Part shown: in pieces, positions 43,615-52,834 of the stretch | Numbering within the stretch: the stretch's first letter is position 1 | How the letters are laid out: every line of letters starts with the position of its first letter | Source of the DNA: Verrucomicrobiaceae bacterium | GTDB lineage: Bacteria; Verrucomicrobiota; Verrucomicrobiia; Verrucomicrobiales; Verrucomicrobiaceae | Assembly: GCA_024232965.1 (NCBI GenBank) | Contig: JACKQF010000007.1 | Span: 124,001-188,000 of the forward strand | Length of the DNA stretch: 64,000 bases | Direction: 5' to 3' | Translations under genes and position numbers: made by a program | The notes under the pieces: generated by a model | Database searches by the model: none | The model's input: only the letters and a program-made list of their open reading frames with translations | Told to the model about the DNA's origin: nothing

Positions 43615-45576
43615 TCAGGTCTCCACTCTGAAGAGGTGCATGGATACACCATCCGGCCGCAGTGCGACGTAGTTTTCTGCGCCCCTCCACTCGTAGCTGG
43701 CACCTGGGTGCAAGAGATCGGTGACGCGGTAAGTGCTATCTGGGCCTAGCCCTAGAGCCGCCAAATCCAGTCTGACCGTGGAGGCAGTTGGCTCGTGCCC
43801 GTTAAGAGAGACAATACAGAGGATTCGATTGGAGAAGTCCGGTGTGCACTTGCTATAGCAAATGATGTCCCCGTGGTCTGCGTGGTGAAAGCGCAGGTTG
43901 TCATACAGGTGCATGGCGGGATTTTCCCGGCGGATGCGATTCAGTTGGCGGATGAAGGCCTTGATGTTCCCGGGCGCATTCCAATCGCGGGCGACGAGCT
44001 GGTACTTCTCTGAGTGGTTGTATTCTTCCTTGCCAGGGTATGGCTCGTTTTCACAGAACTCGTAGCCGGAGTACATGCCCCAGGTGGAGGACATGGTGGC
44101 GGCGAGCGCCGCACGGAGGCGGAACATCTGTGGGCCGGCGTTTTGCAAATGGCCGGGGAGGATGTCTGGGGTGTTTGGCCAGAAATTCCCGCGATAGTAC
44201 CAGCGCATCTCGCCCTGGGTCAGCTCGGTGGCGTACTCGGTGAGTTCGGCCTTGGTCTCGCGCCAGGTGAAGTAGGTATAGCTCTGGGTAAAACCGACCT
44301 TGCCGAGGACCTGCATCATCCGTGGTTTGGTGAAGGCTTCTGCAAGGAAGAGCACCTCAGGATGCTGACGCTGCACGGTGGTGATGAGCTCTTCCCAGAA
44401 GGCAACGGGCTTGGTGTGTGGATTGTCCACGCGAAAGATTTTCACACCCAGGTCCACCCAGTGGAGGACGACGTCGATCAGTTCCCGCCAGAGGTTCTTC
44501 CAGTCGGCGCAATGGAAGTTGATGGGGTAGATGTCTTGGTACTTTTTGGGCGGATTTTCTGCGTAGCGAATGGATCCATCCGGGCGCTGGTAAAACCAAT
44601 CCGGGTGATCTTTGACATACGGATGGTCTGGGGAGCAGTTGATGGCAAAGTCGAGCGCGATCTCCATGCCGAGCTTCTGGGCTTCTCCGAGGAGCCAGAC
44701 GAAGTCTTCCTCTGTGCCGAGTGCGGGTTCGATATCGCGATGGCCGCCGGTGGGTCCACCGATGGCCCATGGGGAGCCGACATCATCTGGCTGGGCGGTG
44801 AGGGTATTGTTCTTCCCCTTGCGGTGGGCTATGCCGATGGGGTGGATGGGCGGGAAATAAACGACGTCAAAGCCCATGTCCTGCGCATATTGGAGGCGCG
44901 GAAGGCAGTCGCGGAAGCGGGAGTGCTTATTCACCAATCCCTCTGCACTGCGGGGGAAAAACTCGTACCACGCAGAGAAGCGCGCGCGTTCACGCTCTAC
45001 GATGGCGTGCAGGGGTGGGGAGACGGTGGACTGGCTGCGATCGGGGTAGCGATCCATGAGCTTCTGGAGTTCCTCGGAAAGCAGGACCTCCAGCATCTCG
45101 TTTGGTGGCAGCGTCTGAAGGAGGGTGGCGCACTCGCTGAGCTGGGCAGAGGCATCAGTTGCTCCGCCAGCGCGGGCGCGGGTGGAGGCATCCAAAAGGA
45201 GGCGGGCACCTTCAGCGGCCTCGATCGGGACATCGGGATCCTCAGCGCCGACGCGGATGGCGAAGGTCTTTTTCCAGGAGCGAAAGGTATCTGCCCAAGC
45301 CTCGATGCAGTACTCCCAGCGGCCGATTTCTGCAAAGGCGCAGGTAGCGGTCCAGCGGTCGTTTTCCGTGGGGGTCACGGGGGCCTCGAACCAGCGCTGC
45401 TGGCCATCCATCCGCCATTTGAGCACCGCTGTGATGATGTCGTGGCCGTCTTTGAAGATGTCCACCCAAAGGGTGAAGTCTTCGCCGAGGATGCGCTTCA
45501 CCGGATGCCGCCCGCCTTCGATGCAGGGGTAGAAATTCTCGATGACGACGGTGGGTGCGTGTGGGGACGAGGGCAT
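43615..45576 (-). CDS. glgE: Alpha-1,4-glucan:maltose-1-phosphate maltosyltransferase
   Basis: 653 residues from 45576, typical for GlgE. A GH13_3 enzyme: after the N-terminal domains come MGFDVVYFPPIHPIGIAHRK, DFAINCSPDHPYVKDHPDWF, the nucleophile region VKIFRVDNPHTKPVAFWEEL, acid/base region EVLFLAEAFTKPRMM, and PDILPGHLQNAGPQMF. It transfers maltose from maltose-1-phosphate to glucan ends. Maltose-1-phosphate arises from TreS/Pep2 or GlgM; no such gene is in the window. It overlaps almost with the CHASE2-like gene and follows pfkA by 10 bp. A long antisense frame over it is a shadow. Confidence 0.94.
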   Translation of the reverse strand: MPSSPHAPTVVIENFYPCIEGGRHPVKRILGEDFTLWVDIFKDGHDIITAVLKWRMDGQQRWFEAPVTPTENDRWTATCAFAEIGRWEYCIEAWADTFRSWKKTFAIRVGAEDPDVPIEAAEGARLLLDASTRARAGGATDASAQLSECATLLQTLPPNEMLEVLLSEELQKLMDRYPDRSQSTVSPPLHAIVERERARFSAWYEFFPRSAEGLVNKHSRFRDCLPRLQYAQDMGFDVVYFPPIHPIGIAHRKGKNNTLTAQPDDVGSPWAIGGPTGGHRDIEPALGTEEDFVWLLGEAQKLGMEIALDFAINCSPDHPYVKDHPDWFYQRPDGSIRYAENPPKKYQDIYPINFHCADWKNLWRELIDVVLHWVDLGVKIFRVDNPHTKPVAFWEELITTVQRQHPEVLFLAEAFTKPRMMQVLGKVGFTQSYTYFTWRETKAELTEYATELTQGEMRWYYRGNFWPNTPDILPGHLQNAGPQMFRLRAALAATMSSTWGMYSGYEFCENEPYPGKEEYNHSEKYQLVARDWNAPGNIKAFIRQLNRIRRENPAMHLYDNLRFHHADHGDIICYSKCTPDFSNRILCIVSLNGHEPTASTVRLDLAALGLGPDSTYRVTDLLHPGASYEWRGAENYVALRPDGVSMHLFRVET

Positions 45577-45586
45577 GAGGCGGGGG

Positions 45587-46732
45587 TTACCAGGAGCTGA
45601 GATCTTCGTGCAGGCGATCCATGGCGCGGGAGAATCGTGCCCGGTCTGGCAGCGCATCTGCGCCGAACGGCACGACTTCAGCCCGATTGTGGCGCAGGGC
45701 GGTGATGCCATTGCCGATGGCTGGATTGGCGATGGCCTCCAAGGCTTCCTCTGCAAATCGGGCGGCCAAGATACAGTCGTTCGGCGTTGTGTGGCCTCCA
45801 CGTTGGAGGTGACCCAGCACGGATGGCCGGACCTCAAGGTCGGGGAAGGGGCCTCCGGGTCGCTGGAAGTACTGCTGGAAGGCGTCCATGAGCACGTAGG
45901 CGCGGTTGCGGGTCTGGGGCGGGTCAAATTTGACGCCCTCTGCTACCAGAACAATGGCGTGACCACGTCCGCGCGTCATGCCGCCTTCGATACGAGCTGC
46001 CAGCGATTCCATCTGCGCCTGAGTCAACGGCCCGGGCTCTGGGGTGATGACCATTTCTGCGCCGGAGGCCAGCGCGGCCATGCGGGCGAGATCGCCGCTT
46101 TCCCGTCCCATCGTTTCCAGGACCATGACGCGGCGATGGCTGCGGGCAGTATCGATGAAGTGATCCACGGCCCATACCAGAGTGTTCACGGCGGTGTCCA
46201 CACCGAGGGACATCTCTGTGAATTGGAGGTCGTTGTCGATCGTGGCTGGCACGCCGATGACGGGAATGTCGCTCTCCTCAGCGATGCAACGTGCTCCGCT
46301 GAGAGATCCGTCCCCGCCGACGACGATGACCGCGCAAGCGTCTAGTTGTTTTAGGAGGGAATAAACTCCGGCGCGGACTTCGGGCTCCATGAACTCCAGG
46401 CAGCGTGCGGAGCCGAGGATGGTGCCACCCTTGCCCATGATTCCGGAAACCGAGGCGTGATCCATCCGGATGATGTGCTGCTGGGCATTGATCAGTCCGG
46501 CGCGACCGGTGGTATTGGCGATCTGCTGCTTCAGGCGGATGATCGCTTCGGGATCGCCACTCACATTGCGTGCGGTGCGGACTAGGCCGCGGTAGCCATC
46601 GCGCACTCCTAGAATGGCGACATTGTGGCGGTTGAGCCCGAGCCGGACGACGGCGCGGAGGAAGGCGTTCATGCCTGGGGCATCGCCTCCACTGAAGAGG
46701 ACAAAGATGGGTTTTTCGGGATAATCGTTCAT
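45587..46732 (-). CDS. pfkA: 6-phosphofructokinase
   Basis: 381 residues. It carries VLFSGGDAPGMNAFLRAVVR at the N-terminus, VIVVGGDGSLSGA (nucleotide loop) and GVPATIDNDLQFTE with the catalytic Asp, then RRVMVLETMGRESGDLARMA. GGDGS, rather than GGDD, points to ATP as donor. Slightly longer than the E. coli enzyme. It starts the four-gene unit pfkA-glgE-CHASE2-M23. Its location next to glgE may couple glycolysis with glucan storage. Confidence 0.92.
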   Translation of the reverse strand: MNDYPEKPIFVLFSGGDAPGMNAFLRAVVRLGLNRHNVAILGVRDGYRGLVRTARNVSGDPEAIIRLKQQIANTTGRAGLINAQQHIIRMDHASVSGIMGKGGTILGSARCLEFMEPEVRAGVYSLLKQLDACAVIVVGGDGSLSGARCIAEESDIPVIGVPATIDNDLQFTEMSLGVDTAVNTLVWAVDHFIDTARSHRRVMVLETMGRESGDLARMAALASGAEMVITPEPGPLTQAQMESLAARIEGGMTRGRGHAIVLVAEGVKFDPPQTRNRAYVLMDAFQQYFQRPGGPFPDLEVRPSVLGHLQRGGHTTPNDCILAARFAEEALEAIANPAIGNGITALRHNRAEVVPFGADALPDRARFSRAMDRLHEDLSSW

Positions 46733-47190
46733 GAAATGATCTGCAGTCAGGGCGTGCAGTCGCCGGAGGGACTGCCAGACATAGCCACACGACGCACAGA
46801 GGCAAGTGGAGCCTTGTGCTCAACTGGGGTGATCTCGGTGGATTAGAGACGGAAAAAGGGGCCTGCTAGGCACCAGTAGGAGCTTGGAATACTTCGTAAA
46901 TGTTAGTTTTTAAGCTTTGCGAACGCGCTAAACTGTGTAAATTTTCCGTAATTGACATAGTTCTTATCAGAATCTGTCAATGGGAACCAGTCTTTTGATG
47001 CTGACCCCCACCTCGAATCAACAGCCAGTGGTGACCGCGTTGCGATCTGACCAGGGGCGGCAGCTTGTCTGGAAGGTGCGCCCGACGTGGTACGTGAAAG
47101 TTTTGCCACGGCAGAAAACGAAGAACCGCTTTCATCGGGCCGATTTCCGCGCACCATGACGGCCCCCAAAACTTAGCCCTTCATTCCATC
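46733..47190. other. Intergenic region upstream of pfkA and DAHP synthase
   Basis: 458 bp between divergent operons. It contains the likely promoters of both. A dyad at 46951-46981 is listed separately. No protein-coding frame or RNA gene is convincing. Confidence 0.5.
46951..46981. promoter_or_regulatory. Interrupted dyad, candidate operator
   Basis: ATTGACA and TGTCAAT are perfect 7-bp arms 17 nt apart; within the spacer TTCT and AGAA add a second pair (TTCT-TATC-AGAA). The element is 210 bp upstream of the DAHP-synthase start and 219 bp upstream of pfkA, suitable for a shared operator. TTGACA inside the left arm also matches a -35 consensus. Confidence 0.45.
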
Positions 47191-48252
47191 GTGAGCCAGA
47201 ACCACAAAACCGACGATCTGCGGGTCGAAAAAATCCTCCCACTCTCCCAGCCCGCCTTGCTGATGCACGAGCTCCCCTTGCGCGAGGAGCAGGCGGCCTT
47301 TGTGGAGGTGGAACGCAAGGCTGCCGAGGCCATCTTGCGCGGGGAAGATGATCGACTTCTCGTGGTGGCTGGCCCGTGCTCCATCCACGATACGACCTCT
47401 GCAATTGAGTATGCTAAGCTGCTGGCAGAGGCGCGGGTGCGCTACGCTGGTGAGATCGATCTGGTCATGCGGGTGTATTTTGAAAAGCCGCGCACGACCG
47501 TCGGCTGGAAGGGTTTTATCAACGATCCTCATCTGGACGAGAGCTACGACATCAACACCGGACTGCGGGGTGCGCGGAAGCTGCTGATCGAGCTCACCAA
47601 AATGGGCGTGCCGGCTGGGACTGAGTTTTTGGACGTGATCACGCCGCAATACATCGCGGATGCAGTGGTGTGGGGTGCCATCGGTGCGCGCACGACGGAG
47701 AGTCAGGTGCACCGCCAGTTGGCGTCGGGCTTGTCGATGCCGGTTGGTTTTAAAAATGGCACGGATGGTGGAATCCAGATCGCGCTGGATGCCATTGAGG
47801 CAGCGCGTGGGCAGCACTTCTTTTTGTCCGTAACAAAAGATGGAGTGGCCGCCATCGTGAAAACGAAGGGCAACGATGCCTGCCACGTGATCCTCCGGGG
47901 GGGTAAAGGCGGGACGAACTTCGACGAAGCCTCCGTGCAAAACGCAGTCAACCAACTCGCCGCGCGCGGATTGCCGCCCCACGTGATGGTGGACTGCAGC
48001 CATGGCAATAGCCTCAAGGACTACCGCCGCCAACCAGAAGCCTCCGCGTCGATCGCCCAGCAAATCCGGTCTGGCAGCCGATCCATCACGGGCGTGATGA
48101 TCGAAAGCCATCTCGTCGAAGGGCGTCAGGACGCGAAACCAGGCGCAGAGCTCGCCTACGGCCAAAGCATCACGGATGCATGCGTGTCGTGGCAGACTAC
48201 AGAGGCCATGCTCGGCGAACTGGCCGATGCGGTGAAAACGCGCCGGGGTTGA
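47191..48252 (+). CDS. aroF: 3-deoxy-7-phosphoheptulonate (DAHP) synthase
   Basis: 353 residues from a GTG start at 47191. Class I DAHP synthase: LLVVAGPCSIHD, VMRVYFEKPRTTVGWKGFIND, AGTEFLDVITPQYIADAV, VGFKNGTDGGIQIALDAI, VMVDCSHGNSLKDYR and SITGVMIESHLVEGRQ. It condenses PEP and erythrose-4-phosphate in the first aromatic step. The isoform (aroF, aroG, aroH) cannot be told from this view, so the symbol is provisional. It is 39 bp upstream of the heptose kinase gene. Confidence 0.93.
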   Translation: MSQNHKTDDLRVEKILPLSQPALLMHELPLREEQAAFVEVERKAAEAILRGEDDRLLVVAGPCSIHDTTSAIEYAKLLAEARVRYAGEIDLVMRVYFEKPRTTVGWKGFINDPHLDESYDINTGLRGARKLLIELTKMGVPAGTEFLDVITPQYIADAVVWGAIGARTTESQVHRQLASGLSMPVGFKNGTDGGIQIALDAIEAARGQHFFLSVTKDGVAAIVKTKGNDACHVILRGGKGGTNFDEASVQNAVNQLAARGLPPHVMVDCSHGNSLKDYRRQPEASASIAQQIRSGSRSITGVMIESHLVEGRQDAKPGAELAYGQSITDACVSWQTTEAMLGELADAVKTRRG

Positions 48253-48291
48253 TCGGGGCCAAGATATGGGCGAGCCTAGTAACAAGACTTC

Positions 48292-49296
48292 ATGATATCC
48301 TCCGACCAGGCAGGCAAGGCCATCGAGACATTCACAAACGCCCGAATCTTGGTGATCGGGGATGTGATGCTGGACCACTTCATCTGGGGCAATGTGCGGC
48401 GCATCTCGCCGGAGGCACCTGTGCCAGTGGTTGAGGTAACCAAGGAAGACTGGTATCCTGGTGGTGCCGCGAACGTCGCGAGGAATATCTCCCCATTCAC
48501 CCCCCATGTGCATCTGATGGGTCGCGTCGGTGAAGATACGCAGGCACAGATGCTACGCAGTCTTTTGGAAGAGGATGGCGTTGACCCGAATCCCCTGCTC
48601 ATCAATGCGGCCGTCCCGACCATCTCAAAAGCGCGGGTCGCAGCCCGTCAGCAACAAATCGTCCGCGTTGATCGGGAGACGCACCTTGCGCTGACCGTTG
48701 CAGAGCTTGAAGAAGTGCGCAGTCGCCTGCGGGCAATTGCGCCGGATCTGGATGCGGTCATTATTGAAGACTACGGTAAGGGGTTCGTGACACAGGAGTT
48801 AGCGGACGTGGTCGCAGAGATTGCGGCGGAGTTTAAGCTAGTAGTGACGGTGGATCCTTCGCCTCGAAACCCGATTGTTTGGCGTGGAATGACCTGGGTG
48901 AAGCCAAACCGTTCTGAAGCCTTTGCTGCTGCCGGTATCGAGGACCATTCGCTGTCTATACCGCCCGCAATGAATGAAGAAATCCTGCGTGTCGGGGCGG
49001 TGCTTCAGGAGAAATGGGATGCGCATTGCATCCTGATCACGCTTGGGGAACAGGGCATGATGCTGTTTCAGCGGGGTGAAGAACCCCACCACATCCCGAC
49101 CCGCGCGAGAGAGGTCTATGATGTCTCCGGTGCGGGCGATACGGCGATTGCGCTGTTGACGTTGTCCTTGGCTGCGGGTCTAGAGGCCACGGCTGCGGCG
49201 GATCTGGCCAACCATGCCAGCGGCATAGTGGTGGGAAAACTTGGCACTGCGCAGGTCACGCCGAAGGAACTTTTGGCAGCTTTTGAGAAACATTGA
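48292..49296 (+). CDS. hldA: D-glycero-beta-D-manno-heptose-7-phosphate kinase (HldE kinase domain)
   Basis: 334 residues, the size of the kinase-only enzyme. PfkB-type: RILVIGDVMLDHFIWGNVRR, WYPGGAANVARN and the C-terminal YDVSGAGDTAIALLTL catalytic motif. It phosphorylates heptose-7-phosphate at C1 for ADP-heptose synthesis; HldE's second (adenylyltransferase) domain is absent, so hldC/rfaE2 is expected elsewhere. gmhA follows one base later, so they are one unit. Also called rfaE1. Confidence 0.92.
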   Translation: MISSDQAGKAIETFTNARILVIGDVMLDHFIWGNVRRISPEAPVPVVEVTKEDWYPGGAANVARNISPFTPHVHLMGRVGEDTQAQMLRSLLEEDGVDPNPLLINAAVPTISKARVAARQQQIVRVDRETHLALTVAELEEVRSRLRAIAPDLDAVIIEDYGKGFVTQELADVVAEIAAEFKLVVTVDPSPRNPIVWRGMTWVKPNRSEAFAAAGIEDHSLSIPPAMNEEILRVGAVLQEKWDAHCILITLGEQGMMLFQRGEEPHHIPTRAREVYDVSGAGDTAIALLTLSLAAGLEATAAADLANHASGIVVGKLGTAQVTPKELLAAFEKH

Positions 49297-49297
49297 T

Positions 49298-49882
49298 ATG
49301 AGCGACTTTAACCAACTCTTTTCCGCCCACGTCAGCGATCACCTCAGTGTCGCGCAGGCACTGTCTGGGATGACTGCGCAGATTCGCCCTCTGGCAGAGG
49401 CATGGCTCACGGCTTTGCAGGCCGGGAAAAAGGTGCTGTTTTTTGGCAATGGTGGCAGCGCCGCAGATGCGCAGCACCTTGCGGCAGAGTTGGTGGTGCG
49501 TTTCCGCCAAAACCGCCGCGCATTGCCAGGCATTGCCTTGACCACGGATACGTCGATCCTGACAGCGCATAGCAATGACTTCGGCTTCGAGACGGTCTTT
49601 GCCCGCCAGGTCGAGGCACTGGCGCAGCCGGGAGATGTGGTAGTAGGGATCTCCACCTCCGGAAACAGTCCTAGCATCATGGCGGGGCTGAAGGCGGCGA
49701 AGGAAGTTGGCTGTGTGACAATCTGTTTCACCGGAGCTGGCGGCGGTGCCTGCGCGCCGCTGGCGGATCTGGTCTTGCACGTGCCGTCGGATGTGACGGC
49801 GCGCATCCAAGAGTGCCACATGCTCGTCGGGCATGTGCTGTGCGATTGGGTGGAAGACGCCTTTGCGCAGAAGCAGGCCTGA
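49298..49882 (+). CDS. gmhA: Sedoheptulose-7-phosphate isomerase
   Basis: 194 residues from 49298; a frame beginning upstream is not family-like. SIS domain with KVLFFGNGGSAADAQHLAAE, ALTTDTSILTAHSNDFGFE, VVVGISTSGNSPSIMAGLKA and ITICFTGAGGG-like strand. It converts sedoheptulose-7-phosphate into D-glycero-D-manno-heptose-7-phosphate, the first step of ADP-heptose. It follows hldA by one base. Confidence 0.95.
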   Translation: MSDFNQLFSAHVSDHLSVAQALSGMTAQIRPLAEAWLTALQAGKKVLFFGNGGSAADAQHLAAELVVRFRQNRRALPGIALTTDTSILTAHSNDFGFETVFARQVEALAQPGDVVVGISTSGNSPSIMAGLKAAKEVGCVTICFTGAGGGACAPLADLVLHVPSDVTARIQECHMLVGHVLCDWVEDAFAQKQA

Positions 49883-49941
49883 TCCTGCCTCGGCAGTCGG
49901 CCTTGGTTGGTGTTTATCAAGTGACGGCAGAAACTCCAGTA

Positions 49942-51246
49942 ATGCGCCGATTGATGGGCGCATTCAGTCTCGCGCTGACGCTGCGCCTTGCGCGCATGGT
50001 GCTGAACCTCGGCATGGTCGGTCTGCTGGGCCGTTACCTTGGTGATGAGCAGATTGGTCGGCTCTTCGTTGCGCAGGGGGTGGTGCTGATTCTGATGGGT
50101 GTGTGCGAACTCGGGTTGGCCAGGATTCCCACTCGCGATCACGTTAGTTACCGCGATCAGGAATCGTCGATTGCTGGCAGTGCTTTCCTCTCGCGCACAA
50201 TGGTGGGTCTGCTGGTCTTTGTTTGTTTGTGTGGTGTGGCGTGGCTGAGAAGCTGGGAGGATCGCTGGCTGCTTTTGATCTTTGGTCTGGCGCTGCTAAC
50301 GAATGGATTTGTGGAGATGTCGTCGATCATGACGGCGCGCAATCGGATCAAAGAGGTGGTCGTGGCGCAGTTTGGCGGCTTTCTTCTGTCCGTGGCGCTG
50401 ACCTTGAGCGGTCTGTTCATGAGAGCACCCGTGGAATGGTTCGCAGTGTCGTTCACGGCGGAGCAATGGTTTACTCACTTCGTTGTGTGGCTGCGCTATC
50501 ACTCTACGGGGGGGCGACTGCTCCAGTGGCGCTGGCAAGGGGCGCGTGCGATGACCTTTTTGAAGGAGTCCTGGCAGGAATTGGCATCGACCTTGGCCCT
50601 GCTGACGTTTTCTCGCATCGATAGTCTGATGGTCAAAGTGATGAGCGGAGATGGTGATGCCGGACAGTATGCCGCTGCGGTTCGGGTCGCGGAGATTCCG
50701 ACCTTCATTCCGCTCCTGCTCGCCAGCATCGTGTTGCCTCGCCTTGTGGATTTGCGTGATCGCGAACGTGAACGGTATGATCGGCGTCTGGGAGACTATC
50801 TTGCGCTTTCGCTGGTGCTGTCGGTGGTCGTGTCCGCTGGCGTGATGGTGACGGCACCTTATGTGGTGGCGGTTTTGTGGGGAGAAAAATTCGCCGCCAG
50901 CGTTGGCATCCTCCAGATTTTGGCGTGGACGTTTGTTCCGTATGCGTTGGGCATCGCTCGGTCGCAATACCTGACGGCAGAACGACGGTTGTGGGTGAAT
51001 ACACTTTCGTTGGTGATCGCTCTGGCCGTGCAATATGTGCTGAATTTGCTGTGGATCCCGAAGTGGGGAGGCAATGGGGCTGCGATGTCCGTACTGACGG
51101 CATGGGCTGTCGGTTGGATCGCGACCTCTTTAATGTTTGAGCCTGGGCGACGTTTTGTTGCGCTACAGTGGCAAGGGCTCTGGCACCTGCCAACGATGCT
51201 GAAGGAATTGCGAACGCTGACCCAGCCAGCCGTGAGGGCAAACTGA
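49942..51246 (+). CDS. Oligosaccharide flippase (Wzx/MATE-like)
   Basis: 434 residues from 49942 (a GTG at 49921 is an alternative). Twelve to fourteen hydrophobic helices of the polysaccharide-biosynthesis family, for example LALTLRLARMVLNLGMVGLL, DRWLLLIFGLALLTNGFVEM and LALSLVLSVVVSAGVMVTAP. It would move undecaprenyl-linked repeat units to the periplasm. The surrounding heptose, polymerase and transferase genes support this. The particular glycan is unknown. Confidence 0.9.
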   Translation: MRRLMGAFSLALTLRLARMVLNLGMVGLLGRYLGDEQIGRLFVAQGVVLILMGVCELGLARIPTRDHVSYRDQESSIAGSAFLSRTMVGLLVFVCLCGVAWLRSWEDRWLLLIFGLALLTNGFVEMSSIMTARNRIKEVVVAQFGGFLLSVALTLSGLFMRAPVEWFAVSFTAEQWFTHFVVWLRYHSTGGRLLQWRWQGARAMTFLKESWQELASTLALLTFSRIDSLMVKVMSGDGDAGQYAAAVRVAEIPTFIPLLLASIVLPRLVDLRDRERERYDRRLGDYLALSLVLSVVVSAGVMVTAPYVVAVLWGEKFAASVGILQILAWTFVPYALGIARSQYLTAERRLWVNTLSLVIALAVQYVLNLLWIPKWGGNGAAMSVLTAWAVGWIATSLMFEPGRRFVALQWQGLWHLPTMLKELRTLTQPAVRAN

Positions 51247-51253
51247 TCATAGC

Positions 51254-52834
51254 ATGAAAGGCAGATCTTCTGGCTCCTTGCTCATCATCCTGGTGGTGAT
51301 GTTGGTCGCGCTGTATGCGATCGTGGATCTGCTGCTGACATCGGGGAACATGTTTTCCCGGCTGAGTCTGATGATCATGATCCCCTGCGCACTGGCTGGT
51401 CTGGCGGCCCGGCGGACAGCGATGGTTTTGTTTCTCATCTCATGTGGATATGTGGATTTGTTGAAGCGACTGTTGGTGGTAGATGGGCAGATCTCGAAAC
51501 TCGATCTTTATTATGTATTGGGCATTCCACCGATAACGTTGGGGGCCATTTTGGTTTCGACCCTTGCAGGTGCCATGTCTGGCAGTGTCAAGATCCGCTC
51601 ACGGCAATGGACCTGGCTGGCGTTAGCCGTTGCCATGATGGGGGTGACGATCATCGCGCAGGTGCGAGAGACTGGTTGGGGGCTGGGACAGTTGTTGCCG
51701 GCGTTGGCCAACTCTGCGTTCTACACCGTGATCGTTTTTTTGGTTCCCGTCTTGTTTCCGACCATGGAGGACTCCCTCGCAATGCTGAAGAAGGTTCTCC
51801 TCTGCTATGTGCCAGTGGCATTGTATGGCATGTATCAGCAGGTTCACGGTTTCCAGGACTTCGAGATCGCCTACCTGCTGACGGGTCTGTCCATCGAGAT
51901 CAAGCAGCTGGTGTATGGCGAGGTGCGTGCCTTTTCGACTCTCAATTCACCGACGGCCCTGGGCGCTGTGACGATGATACTGGCCGTGCTTTCGATCGTG
52001 CTGACGCAGATGCGTCACACGGCTTCTGGTCGCCCGTTTTTGGGTAAAGCGGTAGGCGTCTTCTTGTTTTGCATCTTCGTCGGTGGGTGGCTGTCATCGA
52101 CGAGTCGATCCGCGGCCGTGATCCTTCTGATGGGGGCTGCTGGCTGGTGGTGTTTTAGTTCTGGGCCGCGGACATTCTTGGCGTACTTCACCGGGGTTAC
52201 GGGAATGTTGATGCTGATGGTCTTTGCGGAATCACTTTTGGACCATTTGCGAGATGCCAGTCTAGTTGTGTATGACATCTTTGGTTCGAACAAATTTGGC
52301 GAGCAACTGACGCGTCTCGGGACATTCACGGAGCGTCTTCAGGGCTTCTCCAATCTCTTGAAGAATCCGGAATTCCTGACGGCTTTTGGGTATGGAGCGG
52401 ATCGTGGCATCGACCCGAGTGATCCGCTGTACAACCATGACCTGTTGAGCAACTTGATTGTGCGATTTGGTTTGGTTCCAGTCGGGATTGGGTCCGTGAT
52501 CGCCGTGTGGGTGGCCGTGTGGCTGCATACTAATTTGCTCCAAATCCGAGAGCTCCGTGTGCGCTCAATGGCGGCCGCCTGCATGGGAATCGTGGTGGGC
52601 ATGATCGGGTCGTCGCTGCTCAGCGGTAGCTTGCTCACGGTCTTTCCGAACAATGTGTTCTTTTGGGTGCTGGTCAGTTGCGTGCTCGTTGGTTTTCAAT
52701 CACGAAGTACGGCCGAGGATGCCGAGCCGACACCTGAGCTGCGCCGTCCGGGGCGGCAGGGTCAGCCCGCATTTGCAAGGTATGGGAATGGGGCGCCACG
52801 TCCTCCGGAGCCATGGAATAGTCCGATTCGATGA
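51254..52834 (+). CDS. O-antigen polymerase/ligase-like membrane protein
   Basis: 526 residues with about a dozen helices. The large periplasmic segment with GFSNLLKNPEFLTAFGYGAD and the DPLYNHDLLSNLIVRFGLVP motif is the hallmark of Wzy/WaaL O-antigen ligase proteins. The C-terminus is a charged cytoplasmic tail. It either polymerises or ligates the repeat unit. It is 7 bp after the flippase gene. Assignment to polymerase or ligase is open. Confidence 0.85.
   Translation: MKGRSSGSLLIILVVMLVALYAIVDLLLTSGNMFSRLSLMIMIPCALAGLAARRTAMVLFLISCGYVDLLKRLLVVDGQISKLDLYYVLGIPPITLGAILVSTLAGAMSGSVKIRSRQWTWLALAVAMMGVTIIAQVRETGWGLGQLLPALANSAFYTVIVFLVPVLFPTMEDSLAMLKKVLLCYVPVALYGMYQQVHGFQDFEIAYLLTGLSIEIKQLVYGEVRAFSTLNSPTALGAVTMILAVLSIVLTQMRHTASGRPFLGKAVGVFLFCIFVGGWLSSTSRSAAVILLMGAAGWWCFSSGPRTFLAYFTGVTGMLMLMVFAESLLDHLRDASLVVYDIFGSNKFGEQLTRLGTFTERLQGFSNLLKNPEFLTAFGYGADRGIDPSDPLYNHDLLSNLIVRFGLVPVGIGSVIAVWVAVWLHTNLLQIRELRVRSMAAACMGIVVGMIGSSLLSGSLLTVFPNNVFFWVLVSCVLVGFQSRSTAEDAEPTPELRRPGRQGQPAFARYGNGAPRPPEPWNSPIR

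Noticed and set aside
44014..45600. A 528-codon open frame on the plus strand across glgE
   Set aside because: It lies exactly opposite a perfectly conserved GlgE; long antisense frames are expected in this GC-rich DNA, and its protein has no recognisable motif.
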